Source: Sphingosinicella terrae (GTDB lineage Bacteria; Pseudomonadota; Alphaproteobacteria; Sphingomonadales; Sphingomonadaceae). Taken from it: 64,000 nucleotides of DNA. The translations under genes and the position numbers were made by a program. Under the pieces are notes generated by a model. That model ran no database searches. It was not told the origin of the DNA and saw nothing but the letters and a program-made list of their open reading frames with translations. This document shows, one piece after another, positions 48,996 through 57,909 of this stretch. Location of the stretch: contig NZ_QDFY01000006.1 in the NCBI RefSeq assembly GCF_003347635.1, positions 186,001 through 250,000 on the forward strand. Reading direction: 5' to 3'. Numbering within the stretch: the stretch's first letter is position 1; each line of letters opens with the position of its first letter.

Positions 48996-50392
48996 CGCAG
49001 CGCGTTCCGCACCGCGAGGGCCAAGCCTTCGGCGGTCATGCCGTCGCCTTCGGGCAGCTCGGACTCGGGATCTGAGCCGGCGACGGCCCGAAGCGCGTTG
49101 GCGAGCGAACGCCGGCCTTCCTCGCTCCGTCCCTCGGCCATGAGATGCCGCCCCAGCAGATAATGCGCCATGGCGAACCTGTTATCGAGATAGAGCGCCT
49201 TGCGAAATCCTCGTTCGGCCTGCTCCGAATGGCCGAGCGCCAGGGCCCCCAGGGCAGCGAGATAATGCGGCACCGGGTCGCGCGGTGCCAGGCCGGCCTC
49301 GCGCTCGGCCAGGCGCAAGGCGGTGTCGCCGTCGCCGCCGGCGAGCGCGAGCCGCACGTCGGCCAGCGACGACAAGGACGGAAGGTCGGCCGGAATGGGG
49401 TGGGCCGGGGCCGAGGGGGTCGTGCGACCGCTCGACCGGGCCGCGGGTGCCGATCGCCGAACCGGGCGCGTCGGCGGGTGTCGCGGCAGCGGCAGCGGCG
49501 GGACAGGCGCAGGCGGCGGAGACGGCGTCAGGCCGAGGCGGCGATAGGCGCGGACTCCGCCAATCTCTACCTGACTGGCCACCTCGGCGAAATCGGGGCT
49601 CGGCTCGGCATGGCCGACGAGGAGATGGCCCTGCTCGTCGAGACGCGCGGTCAGCGCCTCGATCAGCCGCTTCGCCACGTCCTGCCGGAAATAGATGAGG
49701 ACGTTGCGGCACAGGATCAAATCGTAGTCGCTGAACTGGAGCGGTGCCGCCGGATCGAGAAGGTCCATCATGTTATGGCGCTCGAAGCGGACGAGGCCGC
49801 GATAGCGCGTCTTCAGCCGGTAGAGATCGCCCTCGCGGTCGAAGAGCCGAACGCGTTCCTCGTCGCCGAGGGTGCGCAGCGCCCAGGCATTGTAGCGGGC
49901 GGCGCGGGCCGTCTCGAGCGCCGCCTCGTCGATGTCGGTGCCGGTGATCGAGATCCGCCAGTCCGCCAGCGCGCCCGCGAGAAGATCGTCGAGCAGGATC
50001 GCAATGGAATAGGGCTCGGCGCCGGTCGAGCAGCCGACGCTCCATATCCGCAGCCGCCGCGATTCGCGGGCGCGCGCGATCAGCCCGGGAAGCAGGATCC
50101 GACGCAGCACGTCGAACTGCTCGGCGAAGCGGAAGAAGAAGGTCTCGTTGATGGTGACGGCGCTCTCGAGCCGGCGCCATTCGTCCTCCCCCACGGCTCC
50201 ATCCCCGAGCAGGCGGCGATAGCCGGCCGGATCGGGACAGCCGCGAGCCTTCATCCGCGCGGCGATCCGCTCCCACAGCGGGTCGTCCTTCTCGGCATAA
50301 TAGAAATGCCCGGTCCGATCGATGACCTGCGCCTTGATCGCCTGATAGTCGGGATCATGGACGGGGACCGACGCGGCCGGCCGATGCGGCAT
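48992..50392 (-). CDS. cheR: CheR methyltransferase with C-terminal TPR-like tail
   Basis: A 466-residue protein. The CheR domain (residues ~15-285) has the N-terminal helical bundle, ESAVTINETFFFR, the SAM motif IWSVGCSTGAEPYSIAIL, GTDIDEAAL and LILCRNVLIYF. A proline-rich linker (~295-345) leads to a TPR-like region (~350-440; ALRLAEREAGLAPRDPVPHYL, GFRKALYLDNRFAMAHYLLG). This is the WspC/FrzF-style architecture that methylates receptors without a pentapeptide tether. Starts 5 bases after the upstream cheW stop. Confidence 0.93.
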   Translation of the reverse strand: MPHRPAASVPVHDPDYQAIKAQVIDRTGHFYYAEKDDPLWERIAARMKARGCPDPAGYRRLLGDGAVGEDEWRRLESAVTINETFFFRFAEQFDVLRRILLPGLIARARESRRLRIWSVGCSTGAEPYSIAILLDDLLAGALADWRISITGTDIDEAALETARAARYNAWALRTLGDEERVRLFDREGDLYRLKTRYRGLVRFERHNMMDLLDPAAPLQFSDYDLILCRNVLIYFRQDVAKRLIEALTARLDEQGHLLVGHAEPSPDFAEVASQVEIGGVRAYRRLGLTPSPPPAPVPPLPLPRHPPTRPVRRSAPAARSSGRTTPSAPAHPIPADLPSLSSLADVRLALAGGDGDTALRLAEREAGLAPRDPVPHYLAALGALALGHSEQAERGFRKALYLDNRFAMAHYLLGRHLMAEGRSEEGRRSLANALRAVAGSDPESELPEGDGMTAEGLALAVRNALR

Positions 50393-50397
50393 GCGGC

Positions 50398-50901
50398 TCA
50401 CGCGGCGTCCGTCGCCGACCAGAGCTCCTCGCGCCGCGCGGCATCCTCTGTCAGCGCCGCGATCCGAGCCCGCTCGCTCTCGTCGAGCAGCCGGTCGAGC
50501 GCCAGCAGATGGGCCATGCCCCCGTCGAGGTCGAGCTCGGCAACGAACGCCCCGTTCTGGCTGGCGCCGGCATCGATCGGACGGACGGCCGCCGGATCGG
50601 GGGAGACCAGATCCTCGACCCGGTCGACCAGCAGGCAAAGAGAGGCATGCGGTTCGCCGTGGGTGCGGACGATATGGGCGAAGACGTCGAGCGGCCCGGC
50701 GTCGGCCGTCCCGAACAGGATCGCCGGAGCCAGCACCGGCAGGACCTCGCCGCGGACGCGGATGAAGCCGGCCAGCGGCCGGGGCAAGGTCGGCGGACGC
50801 CAGAGCGGAAGGACCGGCAGGATCTCACGCACGTCCGCCGCCTCGATCGCGACGCGATCGTCGCCGATCTCGCACAGCAGGAAGGGCCCGTTCGGAATCA
50901 T
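50398..50901 (-). CDS. cheW: CheW-like coupling protein (first gene of operon)
   Basis: A 167-residue CheW domain: GPFLLCEIGDDRVAIEAADVRE, LAGFIRVRGEVLPVLAPAILFG and CLLVDRVEDLVS follow the CheW pattern. First gene of the eight-gene chemosensory operon. ATG 50901 was chosen over the long extension to 51057, which overlaps the divergent mgtC gene. The 94-base region shared with mgtC must hold the operon promoter; no strong sigma-70 or sigma-54 match was seen there. Confidence 0.9.
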   Translation of the reverse strand: MIPNGPFLLCEIGDDRVAIEAADVREILPVLPLWRPPTLPRPLAGFIRVRGEVLPVLAPAILFGTADAGPLDVFAHIVRTHGEPHASLCLLVDRVEDLVSPDPAAVRPIDAGASQNGAFVAELDLDGGMAHLLALDRLLDESERARIAALTEDAARREELWSATDAA

Positions 50902-50995
50902 CCGGCCGGGATAGCGAATGATCCCGGGCGCGTCGCGGCGAAATGCGCGAGCAATTGGTGTCGCGGGGCGCCCGCCGCTGGGGTAGAGCGGCGCG

Positions 50996-51502
50996 ATGAG
51001 CGACTTTCTCTCGACCAACGATTTCGCGTTGCTTCCCCACATCATGTCCCTCGCCATCGCTTATGCCCTGGCGCTGCCGATCGGCTGGAACCGGGAGAAG
51101 GAGGAGCGCAGCGCGGGCCTTCGCACCTTCCCCCTCGTCGCCGTCGCCGCCTGCGGCTTCGTGGAGGCGGCCGAGCATCTCACCGTCGAGGAGCCCGAGG
51201 CGATGGCGCGGATCGTCGAGGGCATCATCACCGGCATGGGCTTCATCGGCGGCGGCGCGATCCTGCGGATGAAGGACAGCGTCAAGGGCACGGCGACAGC
51301 AGCCAGCCTGTGGGCGACCGGCGCGATCGGGACGTCGGTCGGCCTGGGCAGCTACGACGTCGCCATCGTCATCGCGCTGGCGACGATCGTCACCTTGTGG
51401 ATCCTCTCGCCGCTCAAGCCCAGTCCGACCGAGCGGGGCAAGGACGAGGAAGAGCTGGCAATGAAGCAAGCCGACGCGGAGAAGACCGGGACGCCCGACT
51501 GA
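50996..51502 (+). CDS. MgtC/SapB family membrane protein
   Basis: A 168-residue protein with four transmembrane helices: the family core is AYALALPIGWNREKEERSAGLRTF and GIITGMGFIGGGAIL. The C-terminus ends in a short charged tail (ERGKDEEELAMKQADAEK) instead of the extended regulatory domain of virulence MgtC. Membership is clear; family members modulate ATP synthase or cation homeostasis. Divergent from the chemosensory operon, convergent with crcB. Confidence 0.9.
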   Translation: MSDFLSTNDFALLPHIMSLAIAYALALPIGWNREKEERSAGLRTFPLVAVAACGFVEAAEHLTVEEPEAMARIVEGIITGMGFIGGGAILRMKDSVKGTATAASLWATGAIGTSVGLGSYDVAIVIALATIVTLWILSPLKPSPTERGKDEEELAMKQADAEKTGTPD

Positions 51503-51511
51503 ACGTCGCGA

Positions 51512-51901
51512 TCAGCTTCCCCGGACCGGCTCGAGACGCGCCCCCAGGCGATGGCCCAGCCAGACCGCGCCAAGCGCGATCAAGACCGAGCCACCGGCAT
51601 AGATTACGGCCAGAAGGCTCGATCGATCGGCGAGGTCCAGCGTCTCGAGGCTGAGCAGCGAGAAAGTGGTGAAGCCGCCGCAGAAGCCGGCAAGCAGGAA
51701 CACGCGCCCGCCCTCGCCTGGGCCGAGCGCCCGAAAGGCGAAGCCGATCAGGAACGATCCGATCATGTTCACGGCCAGCGTGCCCCAGGGAAAAGCGGGG
51801 CCGAGGAGCGATGCAGCGGCGAGCGAGACGGCATGACGGGCGATCGATCCGAGCGCGCCGCCCGCAGCCACGGCGAGATAGGCGCGAGCGTCGGACCTCA
51901 T
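51512..51901 (-). CDS. crcB: Fluoride channel subunit CrcB/Fluc (canonical copy)
   Basis: A 129-residue four-helix fluoride exporter subunit. Conserved elements: the GGALGSIARH start, PWGTLAVNMIGSFLIGF (Asn of the pore), and GFCGGFTTFSLLSLETL with the TTFS/Phe-box. Forms a dual-topology dimer in the inner membrane. Its ATG overlaps the stop of the neighbouring crcB paralogue by 4 bases, suggesting a heterodimeric channel. Confidence 0.94.
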   Translation of the reverse strand: MRSDARAYLAVAAGGALGSIARHAVSLAAASLLGPAFPWGTLAVNMIGSFLIGFAFRALGPGEGGRVFLLAGFCGGFTTFSLLSLETLDLADRSSLLAVIYAGGSVLIALGAVWLGHRLGARLEPVRGS

Positions 51902-52287
51902 GCCACGAGCAGCCCGAAAATGCGGCCGCCGGCAGCGGCAGCGAGACAGAGGAGCAATGACGCGGCGATATGGGCGAGCGCCGCCCCAAGCCGGCGGTCT
52001 TCGAACAGCAGGAGCGCCTGCAGGCTGAAGGCGGACACGGTCGTGTAGCTGCCGAGCAGACCGGTCACCAGCAGCGGCCAGAGCGACGGCTGGTTGCCGC
52101 TCGACCCGTCGAGCAGGATCGACAGCAGCCCGATCGCCGCGCAGCCGGACACGTTCACGCACAGGGTGCCCAGCCCGAGCGCGCCGCCGACGGATCGGTC
52201 GATCCGACCGGCCAGCCAGAAGCGGGCGGCGGCGCCGGCCGCACCACCGACGGCGATAGCGGCGAAAGAGAGGAGATGGGCCAGCAC
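51898..52287 (-). CDS. crcB: Fluoride channel subunit CrcB/Fluc (divergent copy)
   Basis: A 129-residue paralogue: GGAAGAAARFWLAG, LGTLCVNVSGCAAIGLLS and GLLGSYTTVSAFSLQALLL. It keeps the Asn and TT of the pore region, but the second Phe of the box is changed (TTVS for TTFS), a pattern seen where two subunits form an obligatory heterodimer. First gene of the crcB pair; no fluoride-riboswitch consensus is evident in the ~80 bases upstream. Confidence 0.92.
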   Translation of the reverse strand: MLAHLLSFAAIAVGGAAGAAARFWLAGRIDRSVGGALGLGTLCVNVSGCAAIGLLSILLDGSSGNQPSLWPLLVTGLLGSYTTVSAFSLQALLLFEDRRLGAALAHIAASLLLCLAAAAGGRIFGLLVA

Positions 52288-52369
52288 CGAGGCGGGACAT
52301 AGCCCCTCCCATCCCGGTTTGCAGCATCCGGCCCAGAATGTCGGGCGTGCCGCCCTGCCGCCCTTGCCC

Positions 52370-54496
52370 TCAGATCGTGCCGCTGATCGTCAGGGTGAAA
52401 ACGGGTCCGTAATAGCGGTCGCGATCCTCGGTGAAGCGGATCGGCCCGGTGCGCCGGCCCTGATAGAAGATCCGGCTGAACTGCTCGTTCGTGTCGAGCA
52501 GATTGTCGACTGCGGCCCGAAGCGTGAGCCCCATCACGTTCTTGTGCTCGACGAACAGGCCGAGGCTGCCCGGCGTGTCGAGGAACTGCCAGCGCTCGTC
52601 GAGACGGAACAGGGCGGACTGGCGAGACTGGGTGAACCCGCCGCCATAGGCCCAGTCGGTGGACGGCACGTCCTGCCGGAAATTGACCTCGATATTGCGG
52701 GTCATGTTCTCGTTGATCGGCCGCGACAGGCCGGTCAACGGGTCGTCGAGCCGAGTCTTCTGGAACTGGAGGTTGAGGTCGAGCCGGGCGCCACGCCATC
52801 CGGCCGGATCGAAGTTGAAGGTGCTGGTCCACTGCAGGCCGTAGACGCTCGCTTGGTCGAGATTGCCCGGCGACTGGCCGGTCGTGCCGATCGGGATGAT
52901 ATCGACGATGTCGCTGATCAGTCGGCCGTAGAGCCGGGCAGTCGCGGTTCCCCACGGCCCGAGGCTGCGGGTCGCCTGCAGCTCCGCGTCCCAGCTCTGC
53001 GGCGGGACGAGATCGGCATTGCCGCTGTTGGTCGACCCGGCGCTGATATTGGCCGACGCGACGAAATCGAAGAAGTTGAGCTGGCCGACCTGGCGCTCGA
53101 GCCGGGCGCTGACGTCCAGGCCGGAGCGCGGCCGCCACGCCAGAGAGAGGAAGCCCTTGGGCCGGTAGAAGGTTCGCGAGATGCGCTCGGCGGCGCCCTC
53201 CTGGACGAGCTGCGAATATTCGCCGCCGACCGACGCCTGCAGGCTGAGCTCCGGCGAAAGCGGCCGGCCGTAGGACAAGGCCGCCTCGGCGCGCCTCTCC
53301 TCGACGGTCGCCGCCGCGCCGGGAAATGGGACCGGCACGAAGCCGCCGCCCGCATTCAGGTCGAACAGGCGATTGTCGATGTCGAGGCGGTTGAGCGCGC
53401 CTTCGAGCGAGGCCTGCCAGTCGGCGCCGCCGGCACGCCAGCGATATTCGCCGCGGGCGATCGTCTCGGCCTCGTCCGCCACCTGGGTGAAGCGCTGGCC
53501 GGTCGTGGGACTGGCATCGGCATAGCTCTGGGTGACCACCTGGCTGTAGGGGCTGTGCTCGAAGCGATGCAGTCCGATCAGCTTGAGGCGGCCGCCGCCG
53601 AGGCCGAACTCATAGTCGCCGCCCAGCTCGTAATTGTGCTCGCGCTCGCGCTCCTGGAGGATCCGCACCCGGTCGGGCTGGCCCGGACCGGAGCGGAGCG
53701 AATCCTCCCGGGTGGTGAGATGGTAGAGTCCGACGGCGCCGTTCGCATTGAGGATCGAGCCGTCACCGAAGGTTCGCCGCAGGGTCGCGGCCAGACGGGG
53801 TTGATCGATATCGTAGCTCAGCACCTCGTCGCGCCGGTCGATGATCGTGCCATCCGGAGTGAAGACGATCTCAGGGCCGGCATTCCCGTTGCGCTGGGCA
53901 TCGTTGCGCAGACTGATTCCGATATCGAAGCCGCCGAGGCCGAAATTGACGGAAGCCTCGCCGTTGCTCCAGCGAAAGGGCGTTCGGCGGGCCCGGATCT
54001 GCGGCCGCCAGACGAAATTGCCGCTCAGGCCGCGCGAGGCGGTGACGATGTTCGCGACCTGCCCCGACAGTCCGGGGACGTCGAGCGTCGCGCCGTCGAC
54101 GATCTCGATGCGGGTGACATTGGCGGCGCTGATCCGGCGCAGCTCCGTCTGGAGGTCGGTCGACTTGGCGGAAAGGCGCTCGCCGTTGACGAGGACGTTG
54201 GCGGTCGCCTGGCCGAGGCCGCGGCGTTCGGTGTCGCCCTGGTCGATGGCGAAGCCGGGCACCTGGACCAGCATGTCATAGGCGTTGCGCGGGGCGAAAC
54301 GGGCGAAGTCGGCGGGGGTGTAGGCACGGCCGCCCGAGAGCGTGGCGGCTTCCGCGGCAACCGGCGCCGCCGCTTCCCCGGCCGCCGGGGCCGGCGAGGC
54401 GGCCGGGGCTGGCGAGGCCGGCGAGGCCGCCGGTTGTGCGAGCGCCGCCTCCGCCGGCCACAGCAGAGGCAGAAGGAAAAGGGACCGACGGCGCAT
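52370..54496 (-). CDS. TonB-dependent outer-membrane receptor
   Basis: A 708-residue outer-membrane protein. A signal peptide (MRRRSLFLLPLLWPAEAALA) is followed by an Ala/Pro/Ser-rich linker (PAASPASPAPAASPAPAAG). The plug domain (residues ~58-165) includes APRNAYDMLVQVPGF, VLVNGERLSAKSTDLQ and IEIVDGATLD. The rest is a beta-barrel with alternating aromatic strands, ending RYYGPVFTLTISGTI. No clear TonB box and no outer-membrane protein partner were seen. Ligand unknown; siderophores or glycans are typical. The longer ORF start at 54754 overlaps the divergent SDR. Confidence 0.9.
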   Translation of the reverse strand: MRRRSLFLLPLLWPAEAALAQPAASPASPAPAASPAPAAGEAAAPVAAEAATLSGGRAYTPADFARFAPRNAYDMLVQVPGFAIDQGDTERRGLGQATANVLVNGERLSAKSTDLQTELRRISAANVTRIEIVDGATLDVPGLSGQVANIVTASRGLSGNFVWRPQIRARRTPFRWSNGEASVNFGLGGFDIGISLRNDAQRNGNAGPEIVFTPDGTIIDRRDEVLSYDIDQPRLAATLRRTFGDGSILNANGAVGLYHLTTREDSLRSGPGQPDRVRILQEREREHNYELGGDYEFGLGGGRLKLIGLHRFEHSPYSQVVTQSYADASPTTGQRFTQVADEAETIARGEYRWRAGGADWQASLEGALNRLDIDNRLFDLNAGGGFVPVPFPGAAATVEERRAEAALSYGRPLSPELSLQASVGGEYSQLVQEGAAERISRTFYRPKGFLSLAWRPRSGLDVSARLERQVGQLNFFDFVASANISAGSTNSGNADLVPPQSWDAELQATRSLGPWGTATARLYGRLISDIVDIIPIGTTGQSPGNLDQASVYGLQWTSTFNFDPAGWRGARLDLNLQFQKTRLDDPLTGLSRPINENMTRNIEVNFRQDVPSTDWAYGGGFTQSRQSALFRLDERWQFLDTPGSLGLFVEHKNVMGLTLRAAVDNLLDTNEQFSRIFYQGRRTGPIRFTEDRDRYYGPVFTLTISGTI

Positions 54497-54728
54497 TGCA
54501 TGGACCTCCCGGGTGCCGCGCCCTCTCGCGGGGCGCCGCATCGGCGGGTGCGCCGGAATCGCTGAACGGCAGCGAAACGAGGCCGGCTCGCGGGGACCTT
54601 CGCGCCGCCCCGCCGCCCGCTTTTCGACCAAGGCCAGCCTCGCTTCGACGAACGTGGGCGGAGCGCCGCGCGAGCGGGGCGGAACGGTGCGGCGGCATCG
54701 TCGGTTTTTCCGGGGAAGGAGATTGCGA

Positions 54729-55586
54729 ATGTCCGACACCGAAACCCTCGACATGGTCCATGAGGACGATCTGCCCGGCCACGAGAGCGAGCTCGAGCCG
54801 AAGCCCGACTGGGCGCCGCTTTATCCCGGCTCCGGGCGACTGGCCGGCAAGGTCGCGCTGATCACCGGTGCCGACAGCGGCATCGGCCGCGCCGTCGCGG
54901 CCTTGTTCGCCCGCGAGGGCGCCGACATCGCCATCCTCTACCTGTGCGAGCATGACGACGCGGCGAAGACGAAGGAGATCGTCGAGGGCGAGGGCCGCAA
55001 GGCGGTCACCATCGCGGGAGACATAGGCGACAAGGATTTCTGCGAGCGGGCCGTGCGCGAGACCGTCGACAAGCTCGGACGGCTCGACGTGCTGGTCAAC
55101 AATGCCGGCGAGCAGCATTGGGACGAGGACATCACCGACATCGGCGAGGAACAGCTGAAACGCACCTTCCAGACCAACGTCTTCGGCATGTTCTTCATGA
55201 CCCAGGCGGCGCGGCCGCATCTGAAGAAGGGCGCGGCGATCATCAACTGCACCTCGATCACCATGTATCAGGGCGCCAAGATCCTGCTCGACTACAGCGC
55301 GACCAAGGGCGCGATCACCGCCTTCACCCGGTCGCTTTCGGAAAGCCTGGTCGGCGACGGGATCAGGGTGAATGCGGTCGCGCCGGGCCCGATCTGGACG
55401 CCGCTGAACCCGTCCGGCGGCTCGCCGCCGGAGAAGATGGAGACGTTCGGCGAGGACACGCCGATGGGCCGGCCCGGCCAACCCAACGAAGTGGCGCCGA
55501 GCTTCCTGTTCCTGGCCTGCGAGGATTCGAGCTACATGTCGGGCCAGGTCCTGCATCCCAACGGCGGAACCATCGTCGGGAGCTGA
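54729..55586 (+). CDS. SDR-family oxidoreductase, YghA-like
   Basis: A 285-residue SDR with the N-terminal extension of the YghA group (DLPGHESELEPKPDWAPLYPG). TGADSGIGRAVAALFAREG is the cofactor loop, VNNAGEQHWDE the NNAG motif, the catalytic Ser lies in NCTSITMYQG and Tyr/Lys in YSATKGAITA. C-terminal SGQVLHPNGGTIVGS is typical. RBS GGAAGGAG precedes ATG 54729. Divergent from the TonB receptor with 230 bases between the starts. Confidence 0.93.
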   Translation: MSDTETLDMVHEDDLPGHESELEPKPDWAPLYPGSGRLAGKVALITGADSGIGRAVAALFAREGADIAILYLCEHDDAAKTKEIVEGEGRKAVTIAGDIGDKDFCERAVRETVDKLGRLDVLVNNAGEQHWDEDITDIGEEQLKRTFQTNVFGMFFMTQAARPHLKKGAAIINCTSITMYQGAKILLDYSATKGAITAFTRSLSESLVGDGIRVNAVAPGPIWTPLNPSGGSPPEKMETFGEDTPMGRPGQPNEVAPSFLFLACEDSSYMSGQVLHPNGGTIVGS

Positions 55587-55649
55587 GGCGCCTCGCCGGG
55601 AAACCTGCTATAGCCCGATCCTCGAAAGGCATCAGGCGGGAGACGGACG

Positions 55650-56072
55650 ATGCGGGCGATCGGTGGACTGTTGGCGGGTCTCGTCGTCGCCGTGCTGGCG
55701 ATGATGGCGGCCGGCTTCGTCGGCGACCTCGTCTTTCCGATGAGCGGACCCACCGATCCCCGACAGGCGGGCCAGCTCCGCGAGGCTCTGGCCGCGGCGC
55801 CGGCCGGGCAGCAGGCGGTCATCCTCTTCTCCTGGTTCGTCGCCGCGTTCGCCGGGGCGGCCGCCGCCAAGGCCATCGCCAGGGTGTCCTGGCCCGGCTG
55901 GACCATCGCCGGCCTGCTCGCCCTCGTCCTCGCCGGCACCTTCCTGGTGCCGCTGCCGGGATGGATGCAGGCGCTGGCGGTGATCGGGCCGCTCGGCGGC
56001 GGACTGCTCGCCGACCTGCTGGTGCGCCGGCCCCGGTCCGTCCAGGCGGAGGCGACGGCGACCCATGCGTGA
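55650..56072 (+). CDS. Small membrane protein with four helices
   Basis: A 140-residue protein with four predicted transmembrane helices ([78 protein letters not shown]). No conserved motif was recognised; Gly/Ala-rich helices suggest close packing. It precedes and overlaps the DUF962 gene by 8 bases, so the two are co-translated. Confidence 0.75.
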   Translation: MRAIGGLLAGLVVAVLAMMAAGFVGDLVFPMSGPTDPRQAGQLREALAAAPAGQQAVILFSWFVAAFAGAAAAKAIARVSWPGWTIAGLLALVLAGTFLVPLPGWMQALAVIGPLGGGLLADLLVRRPRSVQAEATATHA

Positions 56073-56409
56073 ATATCGCCGCTTCGCCGATTTCTGGCCG
56101 CATTATCTGCGCGAGCATTCGAAGCCCTCGACCCGTCTGCTCCATTATATCGGCACCAGCCTGGTCGTCCTGCTCGGCGCTGCGGCGCTCGCCAGCGGCC
56201 GGTGGCTGCTCTTGGCGGCGTTGCCGGTGGCCGGCTACGGCTTCGCGTGGATCGCCCATTTCCGCGTCGAGCGGAACCGGCCGGCGACCTTCACCTACCC
56301 GCTCTGGTCCCTCGCCGCCGATTTCAGGATGTGGGGCTTGTGGCTGGCCGGGAGGCTCGGGCCGGAGCTGGAGCAGGCCGGCGTGGCACGGCGAGACCGG
56401 CGGGCCTGA
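56065..56409 (+). CDS. DUF962 (Mpo1-like) membrane protein
   Basis: A 114-residue protein of the DUF962/Mpo1-like family: [35 protein letters not shown] and [18 protein letters not shown] with two or three transmembrane segments. In yeast, Mpo1 is a dioxygenase of 2-hydroxy fatty acids; bacterial homologues may act on similar lipids. The short metal-binding His residues ([18 protein letters not shown]) are present. Ends 6 bases before the first copy of a 31-bp direct repeat. Confidence 0.88.
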   Translation: MREYRRFADFWPHYLREHSKPSTRLLHYIGTSLVVLLGAAALASGRWLLLAALPVAGYGFAWIAHFRVERNRPATFTYPLWSLAADFRMWGLWLAGRLGPELEQAGVARRDRRA

Positions 56410-56415
56410 CGCCCG

Positions 56416-56446
56416 CGTCCGCTTTCGCGCATCCTGTCCACTTTCG
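56416..56446 (+). repeat. 31-bp direct repeat, left copy
   Basis: Identical over 31 bases to 59029-59059, in the same orientation. It begins CGTCCGCTTTCGCGC and ends CCTGTCCACTTTCG. The two copies bracket a 2.6-kb AT-richer segment with no transposase. It follows the DUF962 stop after 6 bases. Confidence 0.95.
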
Positions 56447-56627
56447 GAGGCATCTATATACCTGAGAAAGCAATATTCGGACCGCGGACTAGAACCTGCG
56501 TGACAGGTCGCTAAATTCCGTAACTAGCTCGGGAGAAGATTGCCTCTGGAGGACACGGAGGACGGTGAACGCAAAGAAACAGGAGCGTCGGAAATCGAAA
56601 TTATCCACGCGATGAGCGAGGCGGGGG

Positions 56628-57282
56628 TCAGTATTCTTCGCCGTGGGCTCGGCGGAGAGACGGAAGGTCCGAACGGCTTTGTCGATTTTCCCGAGACAGT
56701 CCGCGCTCTTCTGCTAACTTGCTTATGTTGGCGATAAGGCGCTTCTCCTTGCGCGTGGTGAATTCGAACCACGCCGACTCGGTCGCCATAATCAGCTGTT
56801 CCAAGTCATTGATCACCGTCTGAAGATCTGTCGTAGCGGCTTTTTGGTGCTTCGGAGGCTTGTTCGAGCGTGGAGGTTTCACCTTGGCGTGAAGCTTGTC
56901 GGTCCTACCGTGCACCACGTACTCCGCGTGCAGGAGTTTTGCGGCGATCGGCCAGCACCTTGGTTTTCTCGATGACATAGGACAGGATCGCGGCCTGTCG
57001 CTTGGTCATTTTCGTTGTGTGGAGCGCAAGCGCGAGAAGATCGCGGCGCGCTTGGTGGGTCGGCTGGCGATCCCAAATCGCCTCTGCATAGGCGGGCCGA
57101 TTTGATGCTATGAGCCTCCTGTAGAGGCTGCGCAGCTTCAGCTCATGGCGGTTCCACAGGATTGTGATCGTGCCGATCATGAGGGCTTCGTCGGGGAAGA
57201 AATCCCGGATCTCATTCTGGTATTCGAGTTCGCCTAGCGGCCAGTACCAATCTGCTTTAGTATCTCGTGGCATGTAAGACAC
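56628..57282 (-). pseudogene. Frameshifted gene of unknown function (~217 codons)
   Basis: Two overlapping minus-strand frames form one protein. The first runs from MSYMPRDTKADWYWPLGEL to KVLADRR. The second continues LLHAEYVVHGRTDKLHAKV to the stop at 56628. The join is in a run of four T on the plus strand (56937-56940); three would restore one continuous frame. The intact protein would have no membrane segment and a helical, HEPN-like or abortive-infection-like appearance (ALHTTKMTKRQAAILSYVIEK, FTTRKEKRLI). It lies in an AT-richer segment. It may be a decayed gene or a sequencing indel. Confidence 0.75.
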
Positions 57283-57396
57283 CGATCACATTAACGAGGA
57301 AGAGGTGCTGCGGCGGATGCTGAGTACGCCTCGTAAGCCACACAGACCGGTAAAGAAGAAGACAAAAACAGAGCACGAGATGCGTCAGCGCTGCGA

Positions 57397-57909
57397 TCAG
57401 TTTCCGCCCTTGATGCGGTCGTAAAGCTGGAGGGTGGCTTCCAGCGGTGGCGGAAGCAAGCTTTCTGTGTGACGTTCTGCGGCTGGCCTGAACACTCCTT
57501 TTGCCAAGCCAAGGAGGAGCAACGTGACGCCAGAAACGATGCCTATCACAAAGATCGCTATCGACGTGGGCGGAGCGCGCAGCAACGGACTGCCGCTGTC
57601 GAATATCGCCAGTGCCAACAAGGCTACCAGCAGGAAGGCAAACACAAGCGTAAAGGCGCTTAGCACATAACGGGCTGTCTTCAGGAAGGCTTGTTCGTCC
57701 CGAAGGTCTTGAACATAATCCACAAATACAACTGAGACTTGAGCAACCATCTGCTGCTGTTCCAGAAGCGGTTCTAGCTTCGCAATTTGCTCTTCGAGTG
57801 CGGCTATCCGATCCTCAACCGGCTTGGACGCACTCTCCGCATCCGCCACCAGCGCGGATTCAAAGACAGCAGCAAGATCAGGCGATTTGGGCGGAGGCTT
57901 TGGCCGCAA
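57397..57909 (-). CDS. Coiled-coil membrane protein, candidate toxin partner of Panacea protein
   Basis: A 170-residue protein starting with TTG. Residues ~30-56 form a coiled coil (PVEDRIAALEEQIAKLEPLL). Two transmembrane helices follow (LSAFTLVFAFLLVALLALAIF and SIAIFVIGIVSGVTLLLLGLA), then a short soluble tail. Overlaps the upstream Panacea-domain gene by 32 bases, so the two are co-translated. Panacea antitoxins neutralise diverse toxins, including membrane-active ones, so a toxin role is plausible but not shown. Confidence 0.6.
   Translation of the reverse strand: MRPKPPPKSPDLAAVFESALVADAESASKPVEDRIAALEEQIAKLEPLLEQQQMVAQVSVVFVDYVQDLRDEQAFLKTARYVLSAFTLVFAFLLVALLALAIFDSGSPLLRAPPTSIAIFVIGIVSGVTLLLLGLAKGVFRPAAERHTESLLPPPLEATLQLYDRIKGGN

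Noticed and set aside
52288-52369. Fluoride riboswitch upstream of crcB pair
   Set aside because: No match to the crcB-motif consensus or pseudoknot in the short leader.
52094-54565. 823-codon plus-strand frame opposite the TonB receptor
   Set aside because: Composition typical of a shadow frame; the minus-strand receptor has signal peptide, plug and barrel.
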